In this document: positions 33,710 through 43,220 of the stretch, one piece after another | Position numbering within the stretch: position 1 is the stretch's first letter | Layout: the number at the start of each line of letters is the position of its first letter | Assembly: GCF_001643375.1 (NCBI RefSeq) | Contig: NZ_LSHB01000016.1 | Location: forward strand, 1 to 64,000 | DNA length: 64,000 nt | Origin: Chryseobacterium sp. FP211-J200 | GTDB taxonomy: Bacteria > Bacteroidota > Bacteroidia > Flavobacteriales > Weeksellaceae | Direction of reading: 5' to 3' | Translations under genes and position numbers: made by a program | Notes under the pieces: generated by a model | The model's database searches: none | What the model saw: only the letters and a program-made list of their open reading frames with translations | Told to the model about the DNA's origin: nothing

Positions 33710-34575
33710 TAATTAAAATTATAATATGCATTTTTTATCTGTGATATATTTCTCAATAAATAAAAAAATAATCTGAGATAATTTTTACTCTGTTTTTTGT
33801 CTGAAATATTACGAAAACATTCAACGAATATACTATAATTTGTTTTAAAGAAGCTTTTGTAGAATCCTCCAGAAATTGACTTAATCTGGATTAAATGATT
33901 TGCAACCAAATGATTCCAAATCCTATCATCTGACAACACTCTTTCTTTGCGATCGTGTACAACACTTGCATTTTTGATAATACCTATTTTATAACCTTTT
34001 TTTTTCGCTCGCAAACAAAGGTCTATATCTTCACCATAAAAAAAGAAAATGGGATCAAATCCCCTTACCTTTATCAAGCATTCTTTTGAAATAAACAAAA
34101 ATGCTCCATTTATCAAATCTACATTTATCACTTCGTTATTATTTTTTCCCAAAGTATTTCCGAGGTATCTTTTAAATCCAAAATCAAAATCTTTTAATGT
34201 CGCATCAAAATGAATTGGAGATAAAAGTCCATATTTTGTGTACTCCTCATCAGAAAGTATAGGCAATGTTTTCTTCCAAAATTCTGGTAACAACCAACCA
34301 TCATGATTTATTAGAAAGACAAAATCATAACCAATTTCTAATGCATATAAAAAAGCCAAATTATTAGCGGCTCCAAAACCTAAGTTCTTTCCTGATTCTA
34401 TAATTTTTACTTCCGGAAAATTATTCTTAATAATATTAATTGTGCTATCATTGGATGCATTATCTACTACCAGAATCTCAATATCTACTCCTTCACTATT
34501 ATTAAGTATTGAAGTGATATTTTTTTTAATCCAATATTCAGAATTGTAGGTTATTATTACTGATAAAATTTTCAA
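33709..34575 (-). CDS. Glycosyltransferase family 2 protein, rhamnosyltransferase-like
   Basis: A 288-aa GT-A enzyme with SVIITYNSEYWIKKNITSIL, ILVVDNASNDST (about 33-44), the FLINHDGWLLPEF region (about 88-100) and FYGEDIDLCLRAKKKGYKIG (about 185-204). The ED-x-DLCLR block is typical of rhamnosyltransferase-type GT2 enzymes (WbbL-like), so the donor may be dTDP-rhamnose; this is inference. It lies in the AT-richest part of the locus. Confidence 0.88.
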   Translation of the reverse strand: MKILSVIITYNSEYWIKKNITSILNNSEGVDIEILVVDNASNDSTINIIKNNFPEVKIIESGKNLGFGAANNLAFLYALEIGYDFVFLINHDGWLLPEFWKKTLPILSDEEYTKYGLLSPIHFDATLKDFDFGFKRYLGNTLGKNNNEVINVDLINGAFLFISKECLIKVRGFDPIFFFYGEDIDLCLRAKKKGYKIGIIKNASVVHDRKERVLSDDRIWNHLVANHLIQIKSISGGFYKSFFKTNYSIFVECFRNISDKKQSKNYLRLFFYLLRNISQIKNAYYNFN

Positions 34576-34584
34576 TTGCTACAA

Positions 34585-35490
34585 TTAAGTTAGAGTTATA
34601 ATAATCGAATTCTCGTACTCGATGTTTTTGAAAGACTCAGAGTTCGACTGAGTATTTACCACTTCGTTAAGTATCTTTCCCTTTATTGGTACTTTGTCTG
34701 TGGCTTTCATTTTAAACCATTCATACTCTACATCAATATGACCTAAATCTAAAGATCTGATACCTTTTTGAGCCAAGTTGTAAGCTAAGACAGTAGCTGT
34801 TGGTCCTAGAGCAAGAATAATTATATCATCCTTGTTATAATTATTCACTATTTCTTTTTCAATGGTCTCTATCTTTTCAAAAGCATTCTTCGAGGGACAT
34901 ATAATTCTTTTTAAGGATGCCGAATTTGCAAAAAAATTATTTATAGTTCCTAACTTACTATCCGTTCCTTCTACTATTATAATATTTTGCCCCTCCCACA
35001 ATAACCTTACTTTTGCGAACCTTTCAGCAATTTTTGGATTATTTTTATCTTTATAGCCCATGTACAATCTTGATAATCCTGTATCAGCATAGAACTTATT
35101 TTTAACTAAAATTGGATATAATTTATAATAAAGTGTCCCATAAAAATGTCGCCAAAAATCAAATGAATAGGGCAATAAATCATCCATATAGATTATGTTA
35201 TGAGGAATGGCCACTATCAATCCCTTCACATCATTTTTTAAAATTTTTTTTAGACTTTGTTGTAATTCCAAAGAATTTTTTTGAAAACCTAAACTACTTC
35301 TTCCAAAAATGAGATGAAATTCTCCATCTCCCAATCTGCTTATAGAACTTTTTGTCTTTAACAGAAAATCTATGGTCTCATCTACATTATATACATTTTT
35401 AATAGGAAATATTTTCTTCAACAATAGATTTATCTGTACAGAAACCTTTGTGACAATATTATTAATTTTGATTTTGAGGTATTTTAGCAC
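34585..35490 (-). CDS. GT-D fold glycosyltransferase (DUF1792/SP_1767 family)
   Basis: A 301-aa protein with the GT-D signature SSISRLGDGEFHLIFGRSSL (about 49-68), in which DGE holds the metal-sugar donor. It also has KNDVKGLIVAIPHNI, LLWEGQNIIIVEGTDSKLG (about 170-190) and ILALGPTATVLAYNLAQKGI (about 225-244) with LDLGHIDVEYEW. GT-D enzymes of this family act as third-sugar glucosyltransferases on serine-rich adhesins in streptococci; in capsule loci they are presumed glycan transferases. Confidence 0.87.
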   Translation of the reverse strand: MLKYLKIKINNIVTKVSVQINLLLKKIFPIKNVYNVDETIDFLLKTKSSISRLGDGEFHLIFGRSSLGFQKNSLELQQSLKKILKNDVKGLIVAIPHNIIYMDDLLPYSFDFWRHFYGTLYYKLYPILVKNKFYADTGLSRLYMGYKDKNNPKIAERFAKVRLLWEGQNIIIVEGTDSKLGTINNFFANSASLKRIICPSKNAFEKIETIEKEIVNNYNKDDIIILALGPTATVLAYNLAQKGIRSLDLGHIDVEYEWFKMKATDKVPIKGKILNEVVNTQSNSESFKNIEYENSIIITLT

Positions 35491-35500
35491 TTTTAAATTT

Positions 35501-36448
35501 TTAGATAGATTTTATATTTGACCTTGTGATTTTTTTAATAAAAAACTGCAGCAATCTATTGACTCTTAATTTTTTATCAATATTTTTCTCATCTATTATA
35601 TTAAATAGCAGTGAGCTAAAATTATAAAAGCCTTTTTCTAAATATGAGTCCAATGCTGATCTTCCTCCGCTTGTCATTTTGATGATTTTGGGAATAATTT
35701 GGGGCGGTTTACTGAATAGCATTACATTTTGTATCACACAAGGTTGAGTGAATACGTAATTATATGAATAGAAATGTCCCATATCACCTGCTTTGATAAG
35801 CGTAAGTTTATAATCTTTATTCCTCCTCATAATTACTGCAACTGATACATACGGCAAAAGATAACTAGGATTCCATATATTTTGCAAAACACTGGCATCC
35901 AAATCCTTATAGTAAACTTGGCGATTTCCAGAGAATATACAATTGTTATACTCTACAAACCAATCAGTTATAAATTTAGAATGTTTCGGAGCTCCAAAAA
36001 ACCAATTTTCAACTATTGGATATTCTAAATTTATAGTGCAATCGTCAGAATAAAACCCAACAAATTCGGATTTATATTGAATTTTGAGTTTTTCAATCCA
36101 CTTAAAGTTATCTGTAACCAATATGCTTGCATCCAACCAATATCCTCCAAATTCTTTTATCAAATATAATCTGATCCAATCAGCAATATTAGCCAGAGGT
36201 AAATCATTAAATTTTGGTGGATTCGTAATATATTCATCTATATTGTCAAAGTCAATGACTCTAATTTCATAGTCAGCAAGTCTTTTTTTTAAGTTTTCAA
36301 TACAAATATTGACAAAAATAGATGGCTTTTTTGATTGCCAAAACATCCAAATGATTTTGGGTATATCTTGAAAGTCATCTTCACCTTTTCCCCAAGATAG
36401 GATTTTGGGTTCCGGCGCATTTTTTATTTTGATTGATTTGAAAGACAT
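35501..36448 (-). CDS. Capsular polysaccharide synthesis protein (Caps_synth, GT32-like)
   Basis: A 315-aa protein with the DXD-type sugar-transferase region IPKIIWMFWQSKKPSIFVNI (about 28-47), NIADWIRLYLIKEFGGYWLD (about 84-103, DXD-like YWLDASI) and NWFFGAPKHSKFI. This matches the Caps_synth/GT32 family that includes the alpha-1,6-mannosyltransferase-like OCH1 fold. It would act in the cytoplasm on the lipid-linked precursor. It has 10- and 12-bp gaps to its neighbours. Confidence 0.87.
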   Translation of the reverse strand: MSFKSIKIKNAPEPKILSWGKGEDDFQDIPKIIWMFWQSKKPSIFVNICIENLKKRLADYEIRVIDFDNIDEYITNPPKFNDLPLANIADWIRLYLIKEFGGYWLDASILVTDNFKWIEKLKIQYKSEFVGFYSDDCTINLEYPIVENWFFGAPKHSKFITDWFVEYNNCIFSGNRQVYYKDLDASVLQNIWNPSYLLPYVSVAVIMRRNKDYKLTLIKAGDMGHFYSYNYVFTQPCVIQNVMLFSKPPQIIPKIIKMTSGGRSALDSYLEKGFYNFSSLLFNIIDEKNIDKKLRVNRLLQFFIKKITRSNIKSI

Positions 36449-36460
36449 TCTTTTTGACTC

Positions 36461-37345
36461 TTATTTTATTAAGCCTATTCTTTTAAGATTATTTTTAATC
36501 AAAGGTTTTAAATATTCATTATTAAGTTTTTCAATGGTCTTTAAATCAAACAATGTCATAAAAACTAGTTCAAAATAAAAAAAAATCGTATAATTTTTGA
36601 CTCCGTATCCTAGCAAATGAAATTTTAATATATTTCTCTTTCGAAAGTTCAAATTATTTTTTTTCACAAATAATCCATATGAGTTCATCACATTTTTTTT
36701 ACCACTATGCGTAATTCTGTCTGGCCTTTCACTATGTTCAAAAATATAAGTATCAAAAGGAATTTTTTTAATTTTTTTTTTATTACTAAGTAATCTGTAC
36801 CAACAATCGAAATCCTGCCAGATTTTATATTCTTTATCGAAACCATTTATATTTCTTAAATCCGCTGTTCGTAAAAAGACTTGATTTCCAATATCATTTT
36901 TATAAAGGAGGTCGTCCTGCATAATATAAAAAGGTTTTAAATCATTTCTCGTTTCTCCAACTATGCCATCAATTTTATTGCTCTTGTAAGCAGAAAGCCC
37001 AATCGTACTTTCATCATCTTCCCAATTGTCAATAAAAATCTTTAATCTGTCTGGCTTGAACTCGTCATCATCATCCAAACCTGTAATAAAATCTCCGGTT
37101 GCTAAAGAAAGTGCATCATTTCTTGATACACAAGCGCCAAGTGATTCTGTATGATGTATTACTTTTACTCTCGTATTCTTTGAGACCAATTGATCAAGAT
37201 ACTTTTTTGTTTCATCGGTAGAAGCATCATTTACAATGATCAATTCCCAATTTTTATAAGTTTGTTCTAAAACGGAATTAACCGCATTTATCAGCAGCGA
37301 CAACCTGTTTTTGGTTGGCATATATATAGTGATTCTACTATCCAT
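36461..37345 (-). CDS. Glycosyltransferase family 2 protein
   Basis: A 294-aa GT-A enzyme with TIYMPTKNRLSLLINAVNSV, LIIVNDASTDETKKYL (about 35-50) and DFITGLDDDDEFKPDRL (about 87-103). The unusual MPTKNR in place of the common PTYNR is seen in a GT2 subgroup from capsule loci. It is followed 3 bp later by a GT4 gene. Confidence 0.9.
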   Translation of the reverse strand: MDSRITIYMPTKNRLSLLINAVNSVLEQTYKNWELIIVNDASTDETKKYLDQLVSKNTRVKVIHHTESLGACVSRNDALSLATGDFITGLDDDDEFKPDRLKIFIDNWEDDESTIGLSAYKSNKIDGIVGETRNDLKPFYIMQDDLLYKNDIGNQVFLRTADLRNINGFDKEYKIWQDFDCWYRLLSNKKKIKKIPFDTYIFEHSERPDRITHSGKKNVMNSYGLFVKKNNLNFRKRNILKFHLLGYGVKNYTIFFYFELVFMTLFDLKTIEKLNNEYLKPLIKNNLKRIGLIK

Positions 37346-37348
37346 TTT

Positions 37349-38443
37349 TTAGAAAAGTGTTTTCTCTAAAATTTCCAAATGACTCTGCATTGAAAAATTT
37401 TGTTTCACATAATTCCTGCCTTTTTCACCCATCATCTTTGCCCTATCGGTATTTTCTATTATTTGAATGATTGCATTCGCCATTCCATTAATGTCATGTT
37501 CCTCCACCAATATTCCTGTTTCGCCATTGATTACAACTTCTGGAATCCCTGCATGTAATGTAGAAATAATTGGCAACCCTGCAAGACTAGCTTCCAAAAT
37601 AGCAACAGGTGTACCCTCCTTATCTCCATCTTCGGCAGTTATAGAGTGCTGAACAAATGCTGCTACCTTTTGAAAATAACGAATATAACTATTTTGATCC
37701 TGGACACCAATGAATTTTATATTTGAATTCAAGTTAAAATAATTAACCAATCTCTTTGATGTTTCTTCTAAAACACCATTGCCTCCAAAATATAATTTAG
37801 TTTCGGGATATTTTTCTATTACCTTTTTAAATGCCAAGATTGTAGAATCTGGAGATTTTTTGTTAACAAACCGCCCAAGTGCAATAAAAGATTTTGGTTC
37901 TTCAAAGGATGGTTGTACCTTGAGAAAAATATCACTTGCGGCACATGGTGAATAGACAATTTTTTTTTCATCACACCCAAGAGAGATCAATTGCTCTTTC
38001 ATATCTAGAGACACTACCATGATAGCTTTACAATATTCGAAAAGCGCTTTATATTGATTTGCATATTCTTTTAAAACTTCCGTTTTGTAAGCATCAAATC
38101 CAAAAAAATAGGTAACAAGTGGCATATTTTCCTGTCTACAAATATCCAATATATGAACAGCATTTGTTCCAAATTCTGATAATACTGTATCAATTTTGTT
38201 TTCCTTCAAAGACTCTCTGAATAGATATGCAGAAATATTTTTATTTTTAAAAAGTCTATAATATAATCTATGAATTATTTGTTTAAACGAATGCTTATAT
38301 AATGGACCATAATTCTCTAACATTTCAGGAATTCTTCCAGAATAATAAAAAAATACATTTGCATCAATATTTTTATGAGCCTGTATGAAAGTCTCACTAT
38401 ACAAATTATTTGAATTGGTAACTATTGCAATATTTTTTTTCAT
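37349..38443 (-). CDS. Glycosyltransferase family 4 protein, colanic-acid type
   Basis: A 364-aa GT-B enzyme with FIALGRFVNKKSPDSTILAF (about 195-215), KFIGVQDQNSYIRYFQKVAA (about 240-260) and EGTPVAILEASLAGLPIIST (about 278-297) followed by HAGIPEVV. The EDGDKEGTP loop and the PEVV(I)NGETGILV end resemble WcaL/AmsK-type enzymes of colanic acid and amylovoran assembly. The start codon overlaps the upstream stop by 4 bp. Confidence 0.9.
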   Translation of the reverse strand: MKKNIAIVTNSNNLYSETFIQAHKNIDANVFFYYSGRIPEMLENYGPLYKHSFKQIIHRLYYRLFKNKNISAYLFRESLKENKIDTVLSEFGTNAVHILDICRQENMPLVTYFFGFDAYKTEVLKEYANQYKALFEYCKAIMVVSLDMKEQLISLGCDEKKIVYSPCAASDIFLKVQPSFEEPKSFIALGRFVNKKSPDSTILAFKKVIEKYPETKLYFGGNGVLEETSKRLVNYFNLNSNIKFIGVQDQNSYIRYFQKVAAFVQHSITAEDGDKEGTPVAILEASLAGLPIISTLHAGIPEVVINGETGILVEEHDINGMANAIIQIIENTDRAKMMGEKGRNYVKQNFSMQSHLEILEKTLF

Positions 38444-39327
38444 GGATGGAGAACAGTTTTTATTATTTTTATAAAAATCAATAAATTGGTTTTCGCTGAA
38501 AAACGAAAATTATCATTAAAAACTTTCCACTTAGAAATCCACTTTTTTAGAAAATTAATTTTTCGAATTCCAAAACCTTTCTTTAATTCTAAAACAGCCT
38601 CAAGACCTTCTAAAAAAGATAAACCTTTCTTCATCGAAGGATTACTCACATTATTATTATGTCGTCTAAAATAATTTAGGTATTCATGAACCTCTATAAC
38701 ACAACCTTTTTTTATTATATCACCAAAAAATAGCCAGTCTCCAGCATATTTATAATTAGTTAGCTTTTTATAAATATTTTGGTCTATGTATTCCTTGTTA
38801 AACAAAACCATACTTGCATTATAAATATCATTTTGATATATTAAATTTGAGAGTATATAATCTTTTCCATGAGCGACATTATGTTCTATCGATAATGGTC
38901 TTTTTCTAATTGTCTTATTATTCAAATCGACTTCTTCTGAAAGGGAAAAACCTAATACTGCATCCGAATTATCTATAGCATCAAGTACATTTTCTAAAAA
39001 ATTTTCTTTACAATAATCATCACTTTCTGCAATCCAGATCCATTTTCCTTTTGCCAAATCTATACCTTTTTTCCACTGTTTGAATGTTGACCCTGAGTTT
39101 TCCTTATTATAAACAATATGAGAAATTTTTGGATGATCTCTATATTTTTCAATAACTTCCATACTATGATCAGAGGAACAATCGTCTAAAATAATCACCT
39201 CAAAATCTAAAAAAGTTTGTTCCAACACAGAGTCTATCCTCTGCTGGAGATAATCAGCGTGATTATAATTAGGAATAATAACTGAAACTTTTTTCACATT
39301 ATTTTTTTTTAACACGTTGTTGTACAT
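38440..39327 (-). CDS. Glycosyltransferase family 2 protein
   Basis: A 295-aa GT-A enzyme with VSVIIPNYNHADYLQQRIDS, EVIILDDCSSDHSMEVIEKY (about 48-67) and WIWIAESDDYCKENFLENVL (about 95-115, ESDD). The annotated ATG overlaps the upstream gene by 29 bp. A GTG at 39295-39297, right before KKVSVIIP and 1 bp past the upstream stop, is an equally good start. Confidence 0.88.
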   Translation of the reverse strand: MYNNVLKKNNVKKVSVIIPNYNHADYLQQRIDSVLEQTFLDFEVIILDDCSSDHSMEVIEKYRDHPKISHIVYNKENSGSTFKQWKKGIDLAKGKWIWIAESDDYCKENFLENVLDAIDNSDAVLGFSLSEEVDLNNKTIRKRPLSIEHNVAHGKDYILSNLIYQNDIYNASMVLFNKEYIDQNIYKKLTNYKYAGDWLFFGDIIKKGCVIEVHEYLNYFRRHNNNVSNPSMKKGLSFLEGLEAVLELKKGFGIRKINFLKKWISKWKVFNDNFRFSAKTNLLIFIKIIKTVLHP

Positions 39328-40393
39328 TCTTTAAAAAATTATAAGTCACTGGCAATTGCCCTTTAATAAAAACACTTGCACTATTGTAAACTAATTCTTT
39401 CACGTACTCCCTATTTTCAATCAATGTCAAGTAATCTTTTGCATTGCGATGGGACTTTAAAAAAAACAACTCAATTAATTTATAATTAAGCATAGGTCTT
39501 TTTGATCTTCTTATTAGTGTAAAGACAGTGTTTCTTACCAACCTGTTTTTCTTATCAGCTGAAGCCAATGTGGTTTCGAAAATCCTATCAAGAATAACTC
39601 GAAGACTTTCATTACTTATATTTTTTATGTTCTCAAATGCCTCACTACTGTGTTTCTCTAACAAATCCTTTTCACCATTTTCTAATAATTGAAGATTCTG
39701 TTTGATTACTTCTGTCATCCTTATTTGCATCAATCTTTTCTCTGGTACGACAGTTGCGCCATCACTTCGTAGAAATCTTTTATACAAAAATTCCTGAATT
39801 GTGTAGAAGTCACATTTGAAACTTAACCTTGCCCACAGATCGTAATCTTGGGCAAATTTGAAAAATTCACGATATCCTCCAACTTCATCGTGCAAAGCTT
39901 TTCTAAACATGACTTCGCCATGGGTAAAGATGTTTCTACTTTTCAATATTTCGGTAGCGCTTCCATCAATAGAATTTTTCATTAGAGCCATATCTTCTCC
40001 TTCTTCATTCACCGTAATATTTTCCACAAATGTACCAACTACACCAATCTCAGCCCGACTATTTAAAACATCAACCTGTTTTTCTATCCTTGTGGGGTAA
40101 GAAAAATCGCCAGAACCGTGTATGGCAATATATTCGCCTTTTGCAGATTCTACAGCAGCTATCAATGACTTTACAAAACCTTTGTTTTCTGCATTTCTAA
40201 CGAGTCTGATTCTAGTGTCTGTGCTTGCAATTTTCACAAGCTTGTCATAGGTTTTATCCGTAGAACAATCATCAAAAATAATGATTTCTGTATTCTTATA
40301 CGTTTGATTAATCAAACTTTGTATAGAATCATCTACGAAATCTTCTCTATTGTGATAGCCTGAAATAATACTTACTAAAGGTTGTTGTTCCAT
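39299..40393 (-). CDS. Glycosyltransferase family 2 protein
   Basis: A 364-aa GT-A enzyme with VSIISGYHNREDFVDDSIQS, IIIFDDCSTDKTYDKLVKIA (about 34-53) and YIAIHGSGDFSYPTRIEKQV (about 92-111). The usual D-x-D metal motif here reads GSGDFS, keeping only one aspartate of the common DADD pattern, so donor binding may differ. The ~130 residues past the GT-A domain are helical and family-specific. Confidence 0.87.
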   Translation of the reverse strand: MEQQPLVSIISGYHNREDFVDDSIQSLINQTYKNTEIIIFDDCSTDKTYDKLVKIASTDTRIRLVRNAENKGFVKSLIAAVESAKGEYIAIHGSGDFSYPTRIEKQVDVLNSRAEIGVVGTFVENITVNEEGEDMALMKNSIDGSATEILKSRNIFTHGEVMFRKALHDEVGGYREFFKFAQDYDLWARLSFKCDFYTIQEFLYKRFLRSDGATVVPEKRLMQIRMTEVIKQNLQLLENGEKDLLEKHSSEAFENIKNISNESLRVILDRIFETTLASADKKNRLVRNTVFTLIRRSKRPMLNYKLIELFFLKSHRNAKDYLTLIENREYVKELVYNSASVFIKGQLPVTYNFLKNVQQRVKKK

Positions 40394-40405
40394 ATATTAT
40401 TAATT

Positions 40406-42349
40406 CTAAAGAATAGATTTTACTTTTTGACCCAGTGCCTTTGTCACGATTTGTGTTCCTTGATAGCTTAGCTGATCATCATCATAATATAAAACATCTT
40501 TACTACTAATTATTTTAATTGAATCATTCTTAGAAAATAATTTGTAGACATTAAAAATATTTATATTTTCATATTTTTTTTTAAGTTTTTCTAAAGATTG
40601 ATTTTTATCTAAAACTTTTTTCTCATTTAAAATCTTTACGAATTGAACTTTGTTATTAGGTGAAAAACCTAAGAATGATAAATACTGAACAGAATTTTTA
40701 TCTATAAATGAATCAGTTACCGGCGGTTGATTCAATATCAATACTTTTTTATCTTTTGATTTTAAATATTGAAGTAAGTCTTCAAAATATTGCCAATCTT
40801 TTTTACTTATTGTCTCCCATCTGCAAGCTAAAATGATAAGTTCGGAATTACAATCATCTATTTTATTTTTCAGATTTTGAGCATAATCTATACGTTCTTT
40901 TTGAGTAAAACTTTTTGTAGCCTGCTGATTATCTACATCGTTTATATTATAAAACGGACTATTCCCTACACTTGTGTAAAATGATATTTTTGTATTCATT
41001 TCATCAGAAATTTCTCTAAGAACCTTTGCCCACATGGCACCGTGGGAATCTCCTATAACTACAGTTTTAGAATCTGAGTCACTTTTGCCAAATGTCATTC
41101 CTCCATTTTTGTATGCATTTTTATAATAATCTTCCCTAATTGGTGCAATTATTCCTTCTCTTTTTGCTTTATTGATTTCTGACACCTCTTTGATAGTGGG
41201 CGAGATATCATAGTATAGTCCATAAAAGATAACTTTGTTAAAATCATTCTTATAAGTTTTATCAAAGCTATCCGATTTTAGAAAAATACAGGATAAGATT
41301 GTAACAATACCCAAAGACAATGCAAATTTTGGAGTCCATGATGCAAATCTTGTTCGCTTTTCGACCAGATGATAAGACAAAATTGATAATACAAATGTTA
41401 AACATACTATCCCAACATTGAGATATATATGAGAAAACCTGTACTCGTAATATTTCGCAATCAAGATAATCGGCCAATGCCACAAATACAGGGAATAAGA
41501 GATTTTCCCGATGTAGACAATGACAGGATTGGATATTATGTTCTTTACAAAACTCTGTTGAGTTGAATACAAAATAAACATCGCAGATCCCAAAACCGGT
41601 AATATTCCAAAAATACTCACGCTACCCGAACCCGGAAAAACGAAGTAAGACAGGAATATTAAAATTAATCCAAATGATGAAAATATGCCGCTGAATTTAT
41701 TTTTAACATCGTTAGGCTTTATAATACTTATCAACGCACCTGCTGCCAATTCCCAGGCTCTGGTCGGCAAAAGATAAAATGTAGACTGTGGGAACTTGTA
41801 ACTCCCAATAATGAATAGCAAAAAACTGATCACAATAATACCTACAAGCCACATCTTTATATTTCTCTTTTTTCTAAATAAGAAATAAAGCAAAAATGGA
41901 TAGAAGAGATAAAACTGTTCTTCTACAGATAAAGACCAACAGTGTAAAAAGAAAGATTGCTCCGCGGTTCCGCCCCAATAATTTCCAAACGCAAACAGAG
42001 AATGGAAATTGGAATACGAAAATATAGCTGGCACCGCATCTGTTACCAGTGCTGGAATATCACCTTTGAAGATTAAAAATGGTGCTAACAGCAAAACGAT
42101 AAAGATCATGGTGTACAAAGCAGGTAGAATCCTCTTGGCCCTTTTGATCCAAAAATCCTTGAAACTGAACTTATCTTGATCCAGATTTCTTAGAATGTTG
42201 GAAGTGATAAGAAATCCAGAAATAACAAAAAAGACATCTACACCGTAGAAGCCTCCTTTGATCCAAGAAAAACCCATGTGGAAAAGAATTACAGGGATTA
42301 CTGCTATCGCTCTTAATCCATCAATTTCTGGTCTGTACTTTATGCTCAT
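40406..42349 (-). CDS. Acyltransferase with C-terminal SGNH domain (OafA type)
   Basis: A 647-aa protein. The N-terminal acyltransferase-3 domain has YRPEIDGLRAIAVIPVILFH (about 4-23) and GFYGVDVFFVISGFLITSN (about 32-50) plus ten to eleven helices to about residue 370. A periplasmic SGNH esterase-like domain follows, with the block I motif VVIGDSHGAMWAKVL (about 425-440). At block V the expected D-x-x-H-L-S reads YYDDDQLSYQGTQ, so the catalytic histidine is a glutamine. Such two-domain proteins O-acetylate glycans; this copy may be impaired or use another base. Confidence 0.88.
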   Translation of the reverse strand: MSIKYRPEIDGLRAIAVIPVILFHMGFSWIKGGFYGVDVFFVISGFLITSNILRNLDQDKFSFKDFWIKRAKRILPALYTMIFIVLLLAPFLIFKGDIPALVTDAVPAIFSYSNFHSLFAFGNYWGGTAEQSFFLHCWSLSVEEQFYLFYPFLLYFLFRKKRNIKMWLVGIIVISFLLFIIGSYKFPQSTFYLLPTRAWELAAGALISIIKPNDVKNKFSGIFSSFGLILIFLSYFVFPGSGSVSIFGILPVLGSAMFILYSTQQSFVKNIISNPVIVYIGKISYSLYLWHWPIILIAKYYEYRFSHIYLNVGIVCLTFVLSILSYHLVEKRTRFASWTPKFALSLGIVTILSCIFLKSDSFDKTYKNDFNKVIFYGLYYDISPTIKEVSEINKAKREGIIAPIREDYYKNAYKNGGMTFGKSDSDSKTVVIGDSHGAMWAKVLREISDEMNTKISFYTSVGNSPFYNINDVDNQQATKSFTQKERIDYAQNLKNKIDDCNSELIILACRWETISKKDWQYFEDLLQYLKSKDKKVLILNQPPVTDSFIDKNSVQYLSFLGFSPNNKVQFVKILNEKKVLDKNQSLEKLKKKYENINIFNVYKLFSKNDSIKIISSKDVLYYDDDQLSYQGTQIVTKALGQKVKSIL

Positions 42350-42353
42350 CCTT

Positions 42354-43211
42354 CTAAATAACTCTTTGTTCCACTTCTAACTCGAAGCCGTATTTTTCTT
42401 TGACCATACTTTGGACATGCTCTATCACGGCTAATATATCCTGACCAGTTGCCTGATCATGGTTGACTATAAAACCGCCATGTTTCTCAGAGATCTTTGC
42501 ACCACCTATAGAAAATCCTTTCAGCCCTAATTCATCCATTATTGCGCCTACAAAATAACCTTCAGGCCTTTTAAAAACGCTACCTGCATTAGGAAAATCT
42601 CTAGGTTGCTTTGCCCAACGTTGATTTTTTATAGTTTGCATTTTCCCAAGAATGTCATCTTTGTTTCCTCTCTTAAGTTGTAAACTCACTTCGGTGATTA
42701 TGAGATGTGGATTTTTCTGAAAAAAGCTGTTTCTGTATTCGAAATTGATATCTTCTTTTGCAATCGAATGAAAAGTTGCTTCATTCGGGTCAAAGTATCT
42801 GGTTTCTACAAGCAGGTCTTTGATATCTTCTCCATTTGCTCCAGCATTCATAACTACTGCACCGCCTAAAGAACTTGGAATGTCATAAAAAATCTCTAGT
42901 CCAGACAACTCATTTTCCAATGCCAATTCGCTCAATGTTAAAAGGTCAATTCCTGATAACGCTTTTATATTTGTCTCATTAATTTTTACATCATTGAAAC
43001 AATCTGAAAAGATGATAAAATCCTCGTCATAATATTCTTTTGACAAAATGATATTATGTCCGCTGCCAATGATTATTTTCTTGGAATCAGGATATTGAAA
43101 ATATATAGAGTTGATATCTTCCTCTGTATTTGGGAAAAAAGCTCTCTTACAAACCGCCGAAATTTTGTAGGAATTATATTGAGACAAATCAAAATTTTCC
43201 GCAATTATCAT
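42354..43211 (-). CDS. murB: UDP-N-acetylenolpyruvoylglucosamine reductase (MurB)
   Basis: A 285-aa MurB of the short type II class. It has the FAD-binding IIGSGHNIIL (about 47-56), YDIPSSLGGAVVMNAGANGE (about 109-128), Arg160, the proton donor Ser211 in NAGSVFKRP, GGAKISEKHGGFIVN (236-250) and Glu281 near the C-terminus, matching E. coli Arg159, Ser229 and Glu325. It reduces UDP-GlcNAc-enolpyruvate with NADPH to UDP-MurNAc. It sits next to a murA inside the polysaccharide locus, not in the dcw cluster, so it is probably a second copy. The housekeeping copy is not in this window. The gap to murA is 9 bp. Confidence 0.9.
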   Translation of the reverse strand: MIIAENFDLSQYNSYKISAVCKRAFFPNTEEDINSIYFQYPDSKKIIIGSGHNIILSKEYYDEDFIIFSDCFNDVKINETNIKALSGIDLLTLSELALENELSGLEIFYDIPSSLGGAVVMNAGANGEDIKDLLVETRYFDPNEATFHSIAKEDINFEYRNSFFQKNPHLIITEVSLQLKRGNKDDILGKMQTIKNQRWAKQPRDFPNAGSVFKRPEGYFVGAIMDELGLKGFSIGGAKISEKHGGFIVNHDQATGQDILAVIEHVQSMVKEKYGFELEVEQRVI

Positions 43212-43220
43212 TACTCTCTA

